Shown here in pieces: positions 30,401 through 37,346 of a stretch of 64,000 nt of DNA. Made by a program: the position numbers and the translations under genes. The DNA comes from CAWGYT01 sp963826795 (GTDB lineage Bacteria; Planctomycetota; Planctomycetia; Pirellulales; Pirellulaceae), in contig CAWGYT010000009.1 of assembly GCA_963826795.1 (NCBI GenBank), forward strand, positions 652,080 through 716,079, given 5' to 3'. Under the pieces are notes generated by a model, which was given only the letters and a program-made list of their open reading frames with translations, ran no database searches and had not been told where the DNA came from. Position 1 is the first letter of the stretch. Every line of letters begins with the position of its first letter.

Positions 30401-31272
30401 TGCGTCGGATTCGACGAGTTCGGATAGTCGCCGTAGTAATTGCCGTCGTAGTAGTAGGGAGACGAACCCGTGAAGACATCTTTCACCAGAACCGTGCCGG
30501 CCGCCGTCCCGTCGGACTTCCACAGTTCACGTCCATTCACGCCGTCATCGGCGGAGAAAAACAGGGTCCCGTTGCTGACCGTCAGGTCTCGGGGATCGGA
30601 ACCATAGGGGTAAGTTCCAAACGAGTTGGTGAACGTTCCCTCGGCGATGTCGCGGATCAGTTGAGTCCCCGAGGCGGTGCCCTCGCTGCCCCACAGTTCA
30701 TTCCCGCTGATCGAGTCCTCCGCGCTGAACACAAGCTGCCCGTTCACGACGACCAGTCCGGCTGGCTTGGACCGGAGTTGGCCCTCGCCGTAGGGATACT
30801 GATAGCCTTCCCCCGGATTCAGATCGCGAACCAGGACCGTCCCGGACTCCGTCCCATCCGACCGCCACAGTTCCTGACCGACTTCGCCGTCGTCGGCGAC
30901 GAAGTACAGCACGCCGTTAAATGCGACGAGTTCCGTCGGGTTCGACGGTTCGGCGCCAGGGCGAATGTCGCGGACACGCGCGGTCCCGCCGGGAGTGCCG
31001 TCGGTTTTCCACAACTCCCGTCCCGCCACGCCATCTTCCGCGGCGAAAAAGACCGTTGCGCCGACCTGCACGAAATCGGCCGGATTCGAGGCACCCGTTG
31101 GATTCAGATCGATCAATTCGGGAATGCCCGTCAACACGATTCGCGGCTCGAACGCCTCCAGCAGCAGGTCGCGTCTGGCTGCGAATCGGACGGCCCGCGA
31201 CTTGTGGCGACGGCGACCGATACGGCCTGACTTGAGAAATAACGGAGCTCGTTGCGAACGCTTCATGTTCAT
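21421..31272 (-). CDS. Giant surface protein with ELWxxDGT repeats, cyclophilin domain, cadherin-like repeats and three DsbA-like domains
   Basis: 3,283 residues from the ATG at 31272 (GAGG just upstream; 31266 possible). Domain order: basic N-terminus with LLLEAFEPRIVLTG (39-49), a variant of the planctomycete LEPR motif; eight ELWxxDGT repeats (about 70-490); cyclophilin domain (about 637-800) with FHRSDPGFVIQGGGF and SQFFVNLSDDNDFLD; SdrD-B-like domain (about 815-890); an Ig-like domain; five cadherin-like tandem repeats with another SdrD-B-like domain (1490-1600) among them; then three blocks of cadherin-like domain plus DsbA-like insert, with four and three tandem repeats between them. 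CxxC motifs are CPIC (about 1826), CPPC (about 2487) and CPAC (about 3051). No classical signal peptide or sortase motif is seen. Likely exported and calcium-binding. Confidence 0.9.
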   Translation of the reverse strand: MNMKRSQRAPLFLKSGRIGRRRHKSRAVRFAARRDLLLEAFEPRIVLTGIPELIDLNPTGASNPADFVQVGATVFFAAEDGVAGRELWKTDGTPGGTARVRDIRPGAEPSNPTELVAFNGVLYFVADDGEVGQELWRSDGTESGTVLVRDLNPGEGYQYPYGEGQLRSKPAGLVVVNGQLVFSAEDSISGNELWGSEGTASGTQLIRDIAEGTFTNSFGTYPYGSDPRDLTVSNGTLFFSADDGVNGRELWKSDGTAAGTVLVKDVFTGSSPYYYDGNYYGDYPNSSNPTQLTAANGMLFFAANNGTLGRELWKSDGTEAGTVLVKDIEPGGGDSLYGDNSLVAANGKLFFAAETSTQGKELWSSDGTGTGTVLVRDIRPGTVGSLTDAYLTELNGELFFAADDGVNGTELWKSDGTQAGTVLVSNLDGTSVASAPRYLTTVNGLLYFSAFDSAHGRELWESDGTAAGTQLVADVLPGTSGSAPRDLFGFEQTLLYSADNGTAGRELFAAAAIGDSLSARLTIYVDGQPITIPANIGVDAGGTPISQVRTVGANGTLLVEPIADEPLSAITLDDFFTTWRTNAGQAGNNPDATFDATELFGNSVDMTNSIQMFVNGEISSAYEDYQLRDGDEIILVYGENPVVSLNTNFGALVIELFAGATPGTVDNFLNYVNDGRYLNSFFHRSDPGFVIQGGGFKTTSTTFTSTSQFSSVPTDPPIQNEPGISNLRGTVAMAKLGGNPNSATSQFFVNLSDDNDFLDLPQNNAFTAFGQVLDMTVPDRIADLPVDKTNPSPYNELPVSTDDQLVVVQSLAGVGHVSGTKFFDANSNGALDASDVLLAGITVYVDQNENGNFDVGEMFTTTDTAGQYRLQLEPGTYSLRSLVTDGRLESVPSATDGYEIDVQIGRELDARDFGEAVLAPPTSIDLAAAFDTGVADDDDLTNRNNATAASALQFVAGGVIDGATVRIFADGVLIGQATAVGSTATVTTDGTTVLADGLRSVTATQVFEGSESQPSAAISITIDTAIPPGITNSTSYVTRFGEPFTVDFDSPDEGQVTYAVTNAPTGVTIDGQTGVLSWTPTLQQAVPNTFDVVVRNAAGNTKATALEVTVLGTIPAQPDVYQVNEDSALNVSAAEGVLTNDGQAGTGALSAVLIDDVSHGTLSFNADGSFSYTPAANFFGTDRFTYQAGDGVIETNVAQVTITVNEVDDPVTPVEDSYTIAEDSVLTVSAEAGVLANDLDPDSDELVVSLANQPTSGTLQLNADGSFSYTPNLNFAGMDSFAYRVSDGTTTSEPVAVEITVTAVDDVPTAADDTYTVNEDSVLSVTVANGVLANDSDPDGTLSASLSVSPSHGAVTLNADGSFTYTPSANFAGTDQFGYTVTDGTNSSTAQATITVVGQPDPPQAVDDNFEAPDDGAVQTFNVLANDIVAPDLSDTLEIISVTQGTQGGTVQIVGGVINYAAPVGLSGTDTFTYTVEDTDGLTDTATVTVTLTDSVGNSISGFVYLDSDGDRLKDAGESGVPGTLITLTGTSNTGESISRSVITTNSGLYRFDNLAAGTYVVTESQPAALADGQESSGLTSATVGNDRISNLVVAGGQSLSDNNFGESRIHVEYVSIMWFFASSTAPSTVFREMVAIGEERAGNMELAQAIRAESESPVPEPGNSAPLASADAYSIGEATTLNVSAANGVLANDTDADQDSLSAALVSTTTHGTLILNSDGSFSYTPDNGFVGSDSFSYTASDGTELSNTANVTLTVEDTANTFSIQENSATGSVVGQVQLGASGTLSFALNDTSLPADLSLRPDDHLTGDPAAPLVLIEYVDFQCPICKTFEPLVEGLKEEFTEELLIVRRHLPINPPHTNALAAAVASEAAALQGKFDEMGALLFEKQDEWGIDADPTPFFVSYADQLDLDVTQFLQDFSNPALTTRVQRDADAAARLGATATPTFYLNGSRLDNGEAQADFEAVIDEALADFDEPFLIDRTTGQIIVANGNRLDFESQSRYELTVAGTNSAGVTSTVEVVINLVNVNEAAPVAFADSYTVAENTTLTINVASGLLSNDSDADGDSLIAVRQTDPTHGALALNADGSFTYQPDAGFSGTDSFTYQASDSTRTSSTATVTLTVTGQNDPPVATNDTYLVTEGTPLTIPVAGGVLDNDQDPDGDAITAELATTTSHGTLQLNADGSFSYTPDAEFNGNDSFTYRASDGSLTSALATVALTVSAVNDPPQAVNDSYATSENTALVVPLAEGVLANDDDLDGDSLTTQLITGPAHGTLTLEPDGSFTYTPDSDFSGTDSFTYQARDAASSSNTATATVAVAAVNDLPQAVGKSYVTTQGATLEVAAADGVLSNDVDPDNDPLTATLVGDVSHGTLTLNPDGSFRYIPATGFSGSDSFTYEASDGTGASNVATITLTVNPANTFSLLENAANGSLVGQLQLLNADLNGELIFEVVDPALPSELKLTADDHLAGDLAAPVVLIEYLDFECPPCAVYHPIVQQLRDDFAGELLVVRRHFPLTSIHPNAFAAGVAAEAAGRQGKFDEMADLLFQNQADWSSEAQPTPKFESYANDLGLDPTQFATDLADPSLAARVQRDSDAATSLGLTGTPSFYLQGERLTNLPATQAAFDSVIQAAVDQVDDPFAVNRRTGQIDVRNNQDLEFDNNPSFTRNVRVTDLDGDTETLLATINLIRVNEHQPVALLDTYQVDEDSQLTVVTSEGILANDTDADGDLLFPRVETNPQNGTLVLNMDGSFTYTPNGNFSGSDSFTYQAADGDFLSETAVVTIKVNNLNDPPVAVDDSFTVEESAILRPEASTGVLANDQDLDGDSLQAEVVAPPTNGSLVLNPDGSFTYVPVASFSGSDSFTYRAIDPAGTSSDIATVSLTVTDVNQAPVAADDAYVLQANNTLAVAAVEGVLANDTDPDGDSLVPIVMTQPAHGTLLLAADGTLSYTPENDFDGSDSFTYRVNDGILDSAIATVRFTINPANTFNLDENSIAGTSVGVVQPKSAQVGSPRVFEFADANLDPLLQLVPDDHLSGDVQAPVVLIEYLDFQCPACRAYHPLVQQLKQDFAGELLVVSRHFPLTQVHPKAIEAGIAAEAAGRQGQFDAMGDLLFQNQDEWKAAENSQALFVSYAGQLGLDTTQFVSDLADPALAARVQRDLDATVSLGLSATPSFFLDGTQLTDLPGNLAEFQNVIQAQVDQVDHVFTLDRLTGELTVRDSDALDFESTPVFTLDVRATDLEGDTETFEVTVKLNNLVDQPEGAVLSSPWIDEAIANHEDWRLPS

Positions 31273-31343
31273 TTTGCCTCGGTTCGATCGATGCCTATCC
31301 ACGGTTTGATTTCGCACATGCCCTAGGCCGGAGTTGTTCGTCG

Positions 31344-32435
31344 TTAGCCGGGTGGTTTCCCCGATTCGGGCACGACCCAGATGGTGGGGTGACCATCGTC
31401 CAGGGCGTAGGGACCGCGGAGCGCCGCCATTCGCGTGTTTGTTAGCACCGAGACGTCAAAGATTTCATCCACGCCCGAGAGGAATTCAAATTGTCCGACA
31501 AGTTTTCCGCGGTCCAAATCGACCAGGGCCACCCCGCATTTCAGTCGCTCGCGATCCTCCGCGATCGGCACACCGCCGAAGGTCGACGTTTCGCGAATCT
31601 TTGAGAGGCCCACCAGGGCCAAGTTTCCCGCAATGGCCAGCCCACGCGCGTAACCGGGGAAGCGTGCCACCACGTCCGCCTGGCCGTTGCGCGGGTCGAT
31701 TCGCACCAGCGAGCCACGGCCGGAATCGAGCAACCAAAGGCGTCCGGCGTGGACCCGCGGCGAATGAGGCATGGCAAAGCCGCGCGCGACGGTTTGGCCC
31801 GTGTTCACCTCCATGACGCAGCCGGTTCGAATTTTGTTCTCGCGCCAACCGCCTGCCGAATCCGTCTCGGCCATCGCGGTGACGTAAGCCGGCCGCCCGC
31901 CGGCCATCGCCAACCCGTTTAGATGACAGCGATCTTCCGGTGCCAGACGACTGATGAACGGAGGCTGCCAGCGCGGCACAAAACTGTAACGCGAGTCGGG
32001 CGTGCAAAGGCAGGAGAAGAGGGTATTGACAACCCACAATTCGGACCCCGACCATTCCATCTCGTGGGCCTGGATCTCACCCGTCACCTGGGCCGAGCAG
32101 GTCAGCCAACACGCCTCGTATCCGCCCGCCGGCGGCATTTGCCGAGCGACGTCGGGGTGATTTCTCAGGAACCAGATCCGATCCCTTGCCGCCACCGCCA
32201 GCGTCTCGCCTTGGGCGGCCGCGGCGATCCCCATCGGTCGGTCGAAGTTATGAAAGCTGAGCGCCAGTGATTGCTGTTGCGTGCCGAGCACCACGATTTT
32301 TCCCGCCTGGTACGTCGAGATCAAGACGGTTAGGCGTGCCTCCGCCAGAACGTGCGCCAGATCCTCCGAGTGCTCGTACCGAACCTCGCGCTCGGCAGGG
32401 ACCGGCGCGCGCGATCGTTCTGCGTTCTCGGTCAT
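31344..32435 (-). CDS. TIGR03032-like conserved protein (beta-propeller-like)
   Basis: 363 residues from the ATG at 32435 (MTENAERSRAP); an upstream in-frame start would add an uncharacteristic 26. Recognised by the ARLTVLISTYQAGKIVVLG opening, HNFDRPMGIA, the tandem WVVNTLFSCLCTPDSRYSFVPRWQPPFI block, and PRVHAGRLWLLDSGRG, all features I associate with the TIGR03032 family. That family has no established function; the repeated beta-strands suggest a propeller. No signal peptide. It lies 71 bases upstream of the giant surface-protein gene on the same strand, so the two may be co-transcribed. Confidence 0.75.
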   Translation of the reverse strand: MTENAERSRAPVPAEREVRYEHSEDLAHVLAEARLTVLISTYQAGKIVVLGTQQQSLALSFHNFDRPMGIAAAAQGETLAVAARDRIWFLRNHPDVARQMPPAGGYEACWLTCSAQVTGEIQAHEMEWSGSELWVVNTLFSCLCTPDSRYSFVPRWQPPFISRLAPEDRCHLNGLAMAGGRPAYVTAMAETDSAGGWRENKIRTGCVMEVNTGQTVARGFAMPHSPRVHAGRLWLLDSGRGSLVRIDPRNGQADVVARFPGYARGLAIAGNLALVGLSKIRETSTFGGVPIAEDRERLKCGVALVDLDRGKLVGQFEFLSGVDEIFDVSVLTNTRMAALRGPYALDDGHPTIWVVPESGKPPG

Positions 32436-32863
32436 TACGCTTGCCTCGTCCTCGTCGCGACACAGCACGCCCCGAGATCCCCGACGTGTCCCGATCTGTT
32501 TTTGTTGGCGCAATGGTCTAAATCTCTAGGTTGTACTGGACAGTGAAATTCCGCAAGCCTGTGTTTGGGCCCCAGACGAATGAAGCAGGAAAGCGGATCA
32601 AGGCCGACAGGTGTCCCCGTCGATTCCAATGATTCCGCGAGGGGCAAGATCCCCTGGGATCTAACGCGACAGAATCCGTCTTTGTCCGAAGCGAAATCGG
32701 TCGCACCCCAATCGCGTTCGGCCACAGGGTTTTCCGCAGAGTATCCGACTGCATCTTGTTTCGCAAATGAATCGCGGTAGTTTAAGAAATGAATCACGAC
32801 GGCGAGTTGGTTGGGACCGGGCCGTGAACCGCATCAAGGCCGCGGGCGAAATGGAGTCGGGCC
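32436..32863. other. Intergenic region between divergent genes
   Basis: About 430 bases with no supported gene. It must carry the promoter for the TIGR03032-like/giant-protein pair on the minus strand and for the plus-strand gene at 32864. No repeat, hairpin or recognisable remnant was found. Confidence 0.45.
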
Positions 32864-33469
32864 ATGCAATACTTCGCGAGAAGGCGCCTGGGACAATTTA
32901 TCGGCATCGTGGCGATCGCCATCGTCGCCTCGGAGACCGCGAGCAGGGCAGCCGCCCAGCGTTCCGACGCGCCTGCGGGAAGCCGAATCCTGAATCGGTT
33001 CTCGACGAGCGACGATTCCGCGTCGGCGAGCGTTGGAAGGCGGACGTCGCCGGTCAGCGGGCAAGAAAGCGATCCTTCGGTCCGCCCCGCAGATTCGGTC
33101 CGCCCCGCGGAGAGGACGGATCGCTCAGTCGCCACGCCGATGTCGACGGATCCTGAATCGTCGGCGGTCTCGAGGTGGCCCCTGGCCGTTGCACTCGGCG
33201 GGGCCGTGCTCTTGGGGATTGCCTGCCTCTTGACGTATGCATCTCGACGCCCGAGGGAGGTTTCTCGTCCCTTCGATTTTCCCTTTTCCGAGGGCGATTC
33301 CGACCGAGGGGCGGCCGGGCGCCGACGCGGCCTCGCGCCGAGGCCCGGGCTTCTGGGTCGCCGCATCGCCGCGGCCCTAGGTCGTCGAATCTCGCGACGG
33401 CCCCAACAGGGTTCCGTGGATTTTCCGTTCATGGACGTGCAACTGGTCGAAAAGCGGCGACGCCGATAA
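32864..33469 (+). CDS. Secreted/membrane protein of unknown function, single anchor helix
   Basis: 201 residues. The N-terminus has a basic stretch and a hydrophobic core (RRRLGQFIGIVAIAIVASETA), a likely Sec signal. A Ser/Arg/Asp-rich linker follows, then one membrane helix (PLAVALGGAVLLGIACLLTYA, about 107-127) and a very basic Arg/Pro-rich cytoplasmic tail containing two DFPF motifs. I do not recognise the family. It is followed after 12 bases by another unknown gene on the same strand. Confidence 0.5.
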   Translation: MQYFARRRLGQFIGIVAIAIVASETASRAAAQRSDAPAGSRILNRFSTSDDSASASVGRRTSPVSGQESDPSVRPADSVRPAERTDRSVATPMSTDPESSAVSRWPLAVALGGAVLLGIACLLTYASRRPREVSRPFDFPFSEGDSDRGAAGRRRGLAPRPGLLGRRIAAALGRRISRRPQQGSVDFPFMDVQLVEKRRRR

Positions 33470-33481
33470 GATGCGCCCGGA

Positions 33482-34408
33482 TTGGGCGATCATTTGGCGC
33501 GGTGGGCGTCGCTCGCGCGAACGCCGGTGGTTCGCACGAAGGGGAGGCTGGTGCTGCAGATTTTTCATCATCCCGCGACCGAGTCGTCGGTCGAGGTATT
33601 CGCTCGCTGGCAACGTGGCCGACCGCCGGCAGACGATCAAGTTCAGTTGTCGATTAGGGGCCCGTACAGCGAACTGGGTCGAACGCTGCCGGCGACGTTT
33701 CCGATGCGTCTGGCGTCACCCGGTGTTTGGTGGACAACGGTCGTGGATCCGTGCGTCTGGTCGCCCGATTCGCCCGCTCGGTATCGCCTGCACGGGAAGG
33801 GTGCGTCGTGGTCCACGGCGATTGGTCCCAGCGAATTCGCAATTCGGGGCTGGGTCGCCCAGGGAGGTCATCTTTGGCTGCGAGGGCGACGATGGGTGCT
33901 GCGAGCCGCGGCGGCCAACTGCGTCGCGGGGCGAAATCTGGACGCGTGTCGCGATTCGTTGCTCAGCTGGGTAGTGGAGCCGGGCGACACCGAGCTGGCC
34001 GCTGCGTGTGCCCTGCAGGGAGTCCCCTTGGCGGCTCGGATTTCCTCCGCCGAGTGGCCGGCGGCTTGCCGGACCGTGTCGGCCTGGCCCGCGTGCCTGA
34101 TGGCCATCCTGCCGGCGACCCTTTCCGCAGCGCGAGACGAAATCAAGCAGCTCACGCCAAACTTGATCTTGGCGGCCGAGCTTGACCTGGGCGATCCGAT
34201 GAGTGTCCCCGCCTGGGCCGACGCGATTCTCAGCCCCGCGCTGCCGGATCGGCTTGCTGAAATCCAGCAGGTCTATCCGAGCAAAGTCCTGATGGCAGCG
34301 GCCCAGGTCGGCGCGTTGCAAGGGCCCGCCGCGGCGCGGTGCGCGTGCGAATTGCTACAACAGCGACTGGCTCCGGAGTTTAACCTGAGCGGTTACTTGG
34401 TAAGCTGA
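33482..34408 (+). CDS. Unknown protein, possible beta-sandwich N-terminal domain
   Basis: 308 residues from a TTG at 33482; a GTG at 33551 (VLQIFHHPATES) preceded by GGGGAGG is a good alternative start. The first 110 residues look like a beta-sandwich, with PGVWWTTVVDPCVWSPDSPARYRL resembling the start of large glycosidases (compare the WSPexPxlY segment of beta-galactosidase/mannosidase families). The rest is Ala-rich and alpha/beta with no catalytic motif I can name. It lies 12 bases after the previous gene and about 95 bases before the ThiF-like gene. Confidence 0.5.
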   Translation: MGDHLARWASLARTPVVRTKGRLVLQIFHHPATESSVEVFARWQRGRPPADDQVQLSIRGPYSELGRTLPATFPMRLASPGVWWTTVVDPCVWSPDSPARYRLHGKGASWSTAIGPSEFAIRGWVAQGGHLWLRGRRWVLRAAAANCVAGRNLDACRDSLLSWVVEPGDTELAAACALQGVPLAARISSAEWPAACRTVSAWPACLMAILPATLSAARDEIKQLTPNLILAAELDLGDPMSVPAWADAILSPALPDRLAEIQQVYPSKVLMAAAQVGALQGPAAARCACELLQQRLAPEFNLSGYLVS

Positions 34409-34502
34409 GCGAAGACCGTCGCGAGGAAAAGTTGGTGCGCCTTGACGCGCAGGGCCGCGACCGCAGGCGAGATTATCCAAGCCAGGAATGCCCGAGCCAG
34501 GA

Positions 34503-35528
34503 ATGACTACACGCTACGTTCGCCAGAGTCTGTTCGCTCCGCTCGGTGACGAGGGCCAGGCCCGCTTGCTTTCGAGCTCGGCACTGGTCTGTGGTTGCGG
34601 TGCGCTGGGGTCGGTGATTGCCAACACCCTGGTCCGGGCCGGGGTGGGCCGCGTCCGTCTGGTCGATCGCGATTTCTTGGAATTGAATAATCTCCAGCGG
34701 CAGGTCCTCTATGACGAAGCCGACGTGGCGGCCGGGCTCCCCAAGGCAATTACGGCTCAGAAGAAACTCGAACGGATCAACTCGGAGATCACGATTGAGG
34801 CGGTCGTGGCGGATGTGGACTATCGCAACGTTGCCTCGCTGATCGACGGGATGCAGGTGATCGTGGACGGCACGGACAACTTCGAGACCCGTTTCCTGCT
34901 GAATGATGCCGCGATTCACTACCGGATCCCCTGGATCTATGGGGGTTGTATTGGCAGCGAAGGCCAGACGATGACAATCGTGCCCGGCCAGACGGCGTGC
35001 TTGCGCTGCCTGATGCGGGAATCGCCGCCGCCGGGCACGACTCCGACCTGCGATACGGCCGGGATTCTGGCCCCGATCGTGAATGTGATCGCCTCGTTCC
35101 AGGCCTGCGAGGCACTGAAGATCCTCAGTGGGAATCTGGCGGCGATTAACCCGACCCTGTCGGTCTTCGAGATGTGGGAGAACCGCGTTCGGCAAATCAA
35201 ACTGGACTCACTGCTGGAGGCTCAGGACTGTCCCTGTTGCGTGGGGCGAGTGCATCCCTGGCTGGCGGGCGAGCGAGGTGGGCAGTCCGCGGTCTTGTGC
35301 GGCCGCAACGCGGTTCAGCTGAGTTTTCCGGAGCGAGGCGACGTCTCGCTGCCATTGCTGGCCGAGAAACTGAGTCAGGTCGGCCAGGTGACGCAGAATC
35401 CCTACCTGCTGCGGTTGGAAGTCGACGGCTACCGACTGACCGTGTTTCGCGACGGCCGGGTGATTGTAGGAGGAACGGACGATGTGGCAGAAGCAAAATC
35501 GGTCCACGCGCGCTATGTGGGGAACTAG
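34503..35528 (+). CDS. ThiF/MoeB/HesA family adenylyltransferase
   Basis: E1-like enzyme that adenylates the C-terminal Gly-Gly of a sulfur-carrier protein (ThiS or MoaD). From the ATG at 34503 it has 341 residues. Visible: VCGCGALGSVIANTLVRAGVG (ATP loop), DRDFLELNNLQRQ with the catalytic Arg, DGTDNFETRFLLND, and zinc cysteines as CLRC and CPCC. The last 90 residues have a rhodanese-position extension without a clear active-site Cys. A 15-base duplication around 34487-34512 creates a second ATG at 34488. The carrier protein is not adjacent, so thiamine versus molybdopterin cannot be decided. Confidence 0.88.
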   Translation: MTTRYVRQSLFAPLGDEGQARLLSSSALVCGCGALGSVIANTLVRAGVGRVRLVDRDFLELNNLQRQVLYDEADVAAGLPKAITAQKKLERINSEITIEAVVADVDYRNVASLIDGMQVIVDGTDNFETRFLLNDAAIHYRIPWIYGGCIGSEGQTMTIVPGQTACLRCLMRESPPPGTTPTCDTAGILAPIVNVIASFQACEALKILSGNLAAINPTLSVFEMWENRVRQIKLDSLLEAQDCPCCVGRVHPWLAGERGGQSAVLCGRNAVQLSFPERGDVSLPLLAEKLSQVGQVTQNPYLLRLEVDGYRLTVFRDGRVIVGGTDDVAEAKSVHARYVGN

Positions 35529-36523
35529 GCCCTGGTCCGTTGGGGTGCTGTCCTGGCTGAGCGCTCGGCGGCCTGGGCGTCGCCACCGCGTGGCTTCTTC
35601 CCCAGGCCGGGCTGGCGGAGGAGGAGCGGGTCGAATTTCGCGTGCTGCCGGCCGAAGCTCAAGTTCCCTGCGAGTTCCAACTGGCCGACCACGCATTCCC
35701 GTTTGACCTGCAGGCCCGAACTGGCTCGCGTTTGAATCTGGGACCGCACTTCGATCTGACGTTTCCCTCGCCGGTGGAAACGGTTCATGAATGCAACAAC
35801 CGCGTGCATTGCGAGTACTTCCTACCACGAGGTGACGGCGATCATCCGGGCGTGATCGTGCTGCACATTCTGGGCGGTGATTTCGAGCTATCTCGCGTCT
35901 GCTGCCGCAGCCTGGCCCTGCACGGTGTGGGGGCCTTGTTTGTCAAGATGCCGTATTACGGGCCCCGGCGCCCGGCCCAGAGCGACGTGCGGATGGTCTC
36001 GGCGGACCTGGATCATACGGTCCATGCCATGACCCAGGCCGTACTCGACATTCGCCGCGCCACGGCCTGGCTGGCGTCCCGCGAGGAGATCGACGAAACA
36101 CGTCTCGGGATTACCGGCATCAGCCTGGGCGGAATTGTGGGCGCCCTGGCGGCGGCGGCCGAGCCGCGTCTGCAACGAGTCTGTCTGGTCTTGGCCGGCG
36201 GCAATCTGGAGCAAATCATCCGCGAGTCGGAGGAGACTCGCGAGATCCGCGCGGTTTGGTCGGGACGGGCGTTTGACCCGAATCAAGTGGCCACGGTCCT
36301 GCGACGCGTCGACCCCCTTTCGTACGCGGCGCAATTGAAGGAACGACGGGTGCTGATGTTCAACGCAAGATTCGATACCGTCGTGCCACCCAGCTGTACG
36401 GAGCAGCTATGGCGGGCCATGGGAGAGCCCGAGATCCACTGGTGGAACGCCAATCACTACTCCGCCGCCTGGTACCTCCCGACCGGGCTGGTCCAGATCT
36501 CACAGTTCTTCGCGATGAAGTAA
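35482..36523 (+). CDS. Secreted alpha/beta hydrolase (dienelactone hydrolase/acetyl xylan esterase-like), frame break in the signal peptide
   Basis: The main frame from a GTG at 35642 encodes 293 residues of alpha/beta hydrolase: oxyanion region VIVLHILGGDFELS, nucleophile Ser in GITGISLGGIVGA, acid Asp in FNARFDTVVPP, and catalytic His in WWNANHYSAAW. The best start is the ATG at 35482, with AGGAGG nine bases upstream and inside the end of the ThiF-like gene. It reads MWQKQNRSTRAMW...GVLSWLSA, and one base over, near 35562, continues GGLGVATAWLLPQAGLAEEER into the main frame. Together these form a complete signal peptide. The substrate is unknown. Confidence 0.75.
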
Positions 36524-36778
36524 CGCCCCAGCGGCGGCCGCCCGGGGGCGCTACCCGCACGGTGCTTCGCATTCCGCGCCATTCGTCGTCGCACCGCGTC
36601 CCGCACGGAACTTTCCGCGGATCGTGCTCGGGCGTGGGGGCTGGCCGTTACCGAGTGGGTTTGGTACGCTGCCGAGCTTGATCCAGTTGGTACGGCCGAT
36701 CCGGGACCGGGCTTGAGTTGTCGCCGGCCGGGTGAGGAACCGCGTGGGTAAGAGTACGCGTTTGGCGGAGTGCTTTCG

Positions 36779-37300
36779 ATGAAACAAGCCATTGCCGGTG
36801 TCACCACCCCCGATGTGCGTGAGGCCACGGTGATGACCGTCTGGCCGTCGGTTGCGGCGATGTCTCTTGCCGGGATTCCCCTCGGGCTGGTGCTCGGGCG
36901 ACTCTACTCGATCACGGCGGGATTTTATATCTTTACCGTGGGTAATTTTTTGTGCCTGCTCTCCATTCCCATCGCCCTGGTGCTCTACTTCAAACGCATC
37001 GGCCCATTCGTGGCGACGCGGTATCGAGTGACCAATCGTCGAATCGTGGTTGAGCGGGGAATGAGCTCGAAGGAAGAACGCTCGCTGGCTCTCGACCAGT
37101 TTGACAGCATCGAAGTCGTGATTCGACCCGGCCAGGAATGGTATCACGCCGGCGATCTGGTTTTTCGCCAAGGGAACATCGAAAAGTTCCAGTTAGAGGG
37201 GGTCTCGCGCCCGGAAGGGTTTCGACAGGTCTGCCTGAAAGCCCACTACGGATTTGTGGGTGTCCAGGCCGCTTTGAAGCGTGAAGCGGTCGTGGCCTAG
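36779..37300 (+). CDS. bPH-domain (DUF304/YdbT-like) membrane protein
   Basis: 173 residues from the ATG at 36779, with GGAG nine bases upstream. Two membrane helices (MSLAGIPLGLVLGRLYSITA and FTVGNFLCLLSIPIALVLYF) are followed by a bacterial pleckstrin-homology-like domain: RYRVTNRRIVVERGMSSKEERSLALDQFDSIEV is the family signature. Function of these domains is unclear; they occur in membrane and stress contexts. The gene ends against a short tandem repeat and is convergent with the peptidase gene. Confidence 0.8.
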   Translation: MKQAIAGVTTPDVREATVMTVWPSVAAMSLAGIPLGLVLGRLYSITAGFYIFTVGNFLCLLSIPIALVLYFKRIGPFVATRYRVTNRRIVVERGMSSKEERSLALDQFDSIEVVIRPGQEWYHAGDLVFRQGNIEKFQLEGVSRPEGFRQVCLKAHYGFVGVQAALKREAVVA

Positions 37301-37301
37301 A

Positions 37302-37337
37302 GCATCGCGGGCATCGCGGGCATCGCGGGCATCGCGG
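37302..37337. repeat. Tandem repeat, four perfect units of GCATCGCGG
   Basis: Four consecutive 9-bp units directly after the TAG of the bPH gene and 10 bases before the stop of the convergent peptidase gene. Such a 9-bp array can vary in copy number. It has no U-tract and is not an obvious terminator. Confidence 0.9.
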
Positions 37338-37346
37338 GAGGGCGAC

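Noticed and set aside
21421..31272. Reading the giant gene as a misassembled join of several genes
   Set aside because: Domain linkers and repeat phasing are continuous, the frame is open over 9.8 kb, and the three DsbA blocks share the same nested arrangement.
1787..36523. Programmed ribosomal frameshifting as the cause of the frame breaks
   Set aside because: Six unrelated genes, no common slippery heptamer and no consistent downstream structure; indels in G/C runs explain them better.
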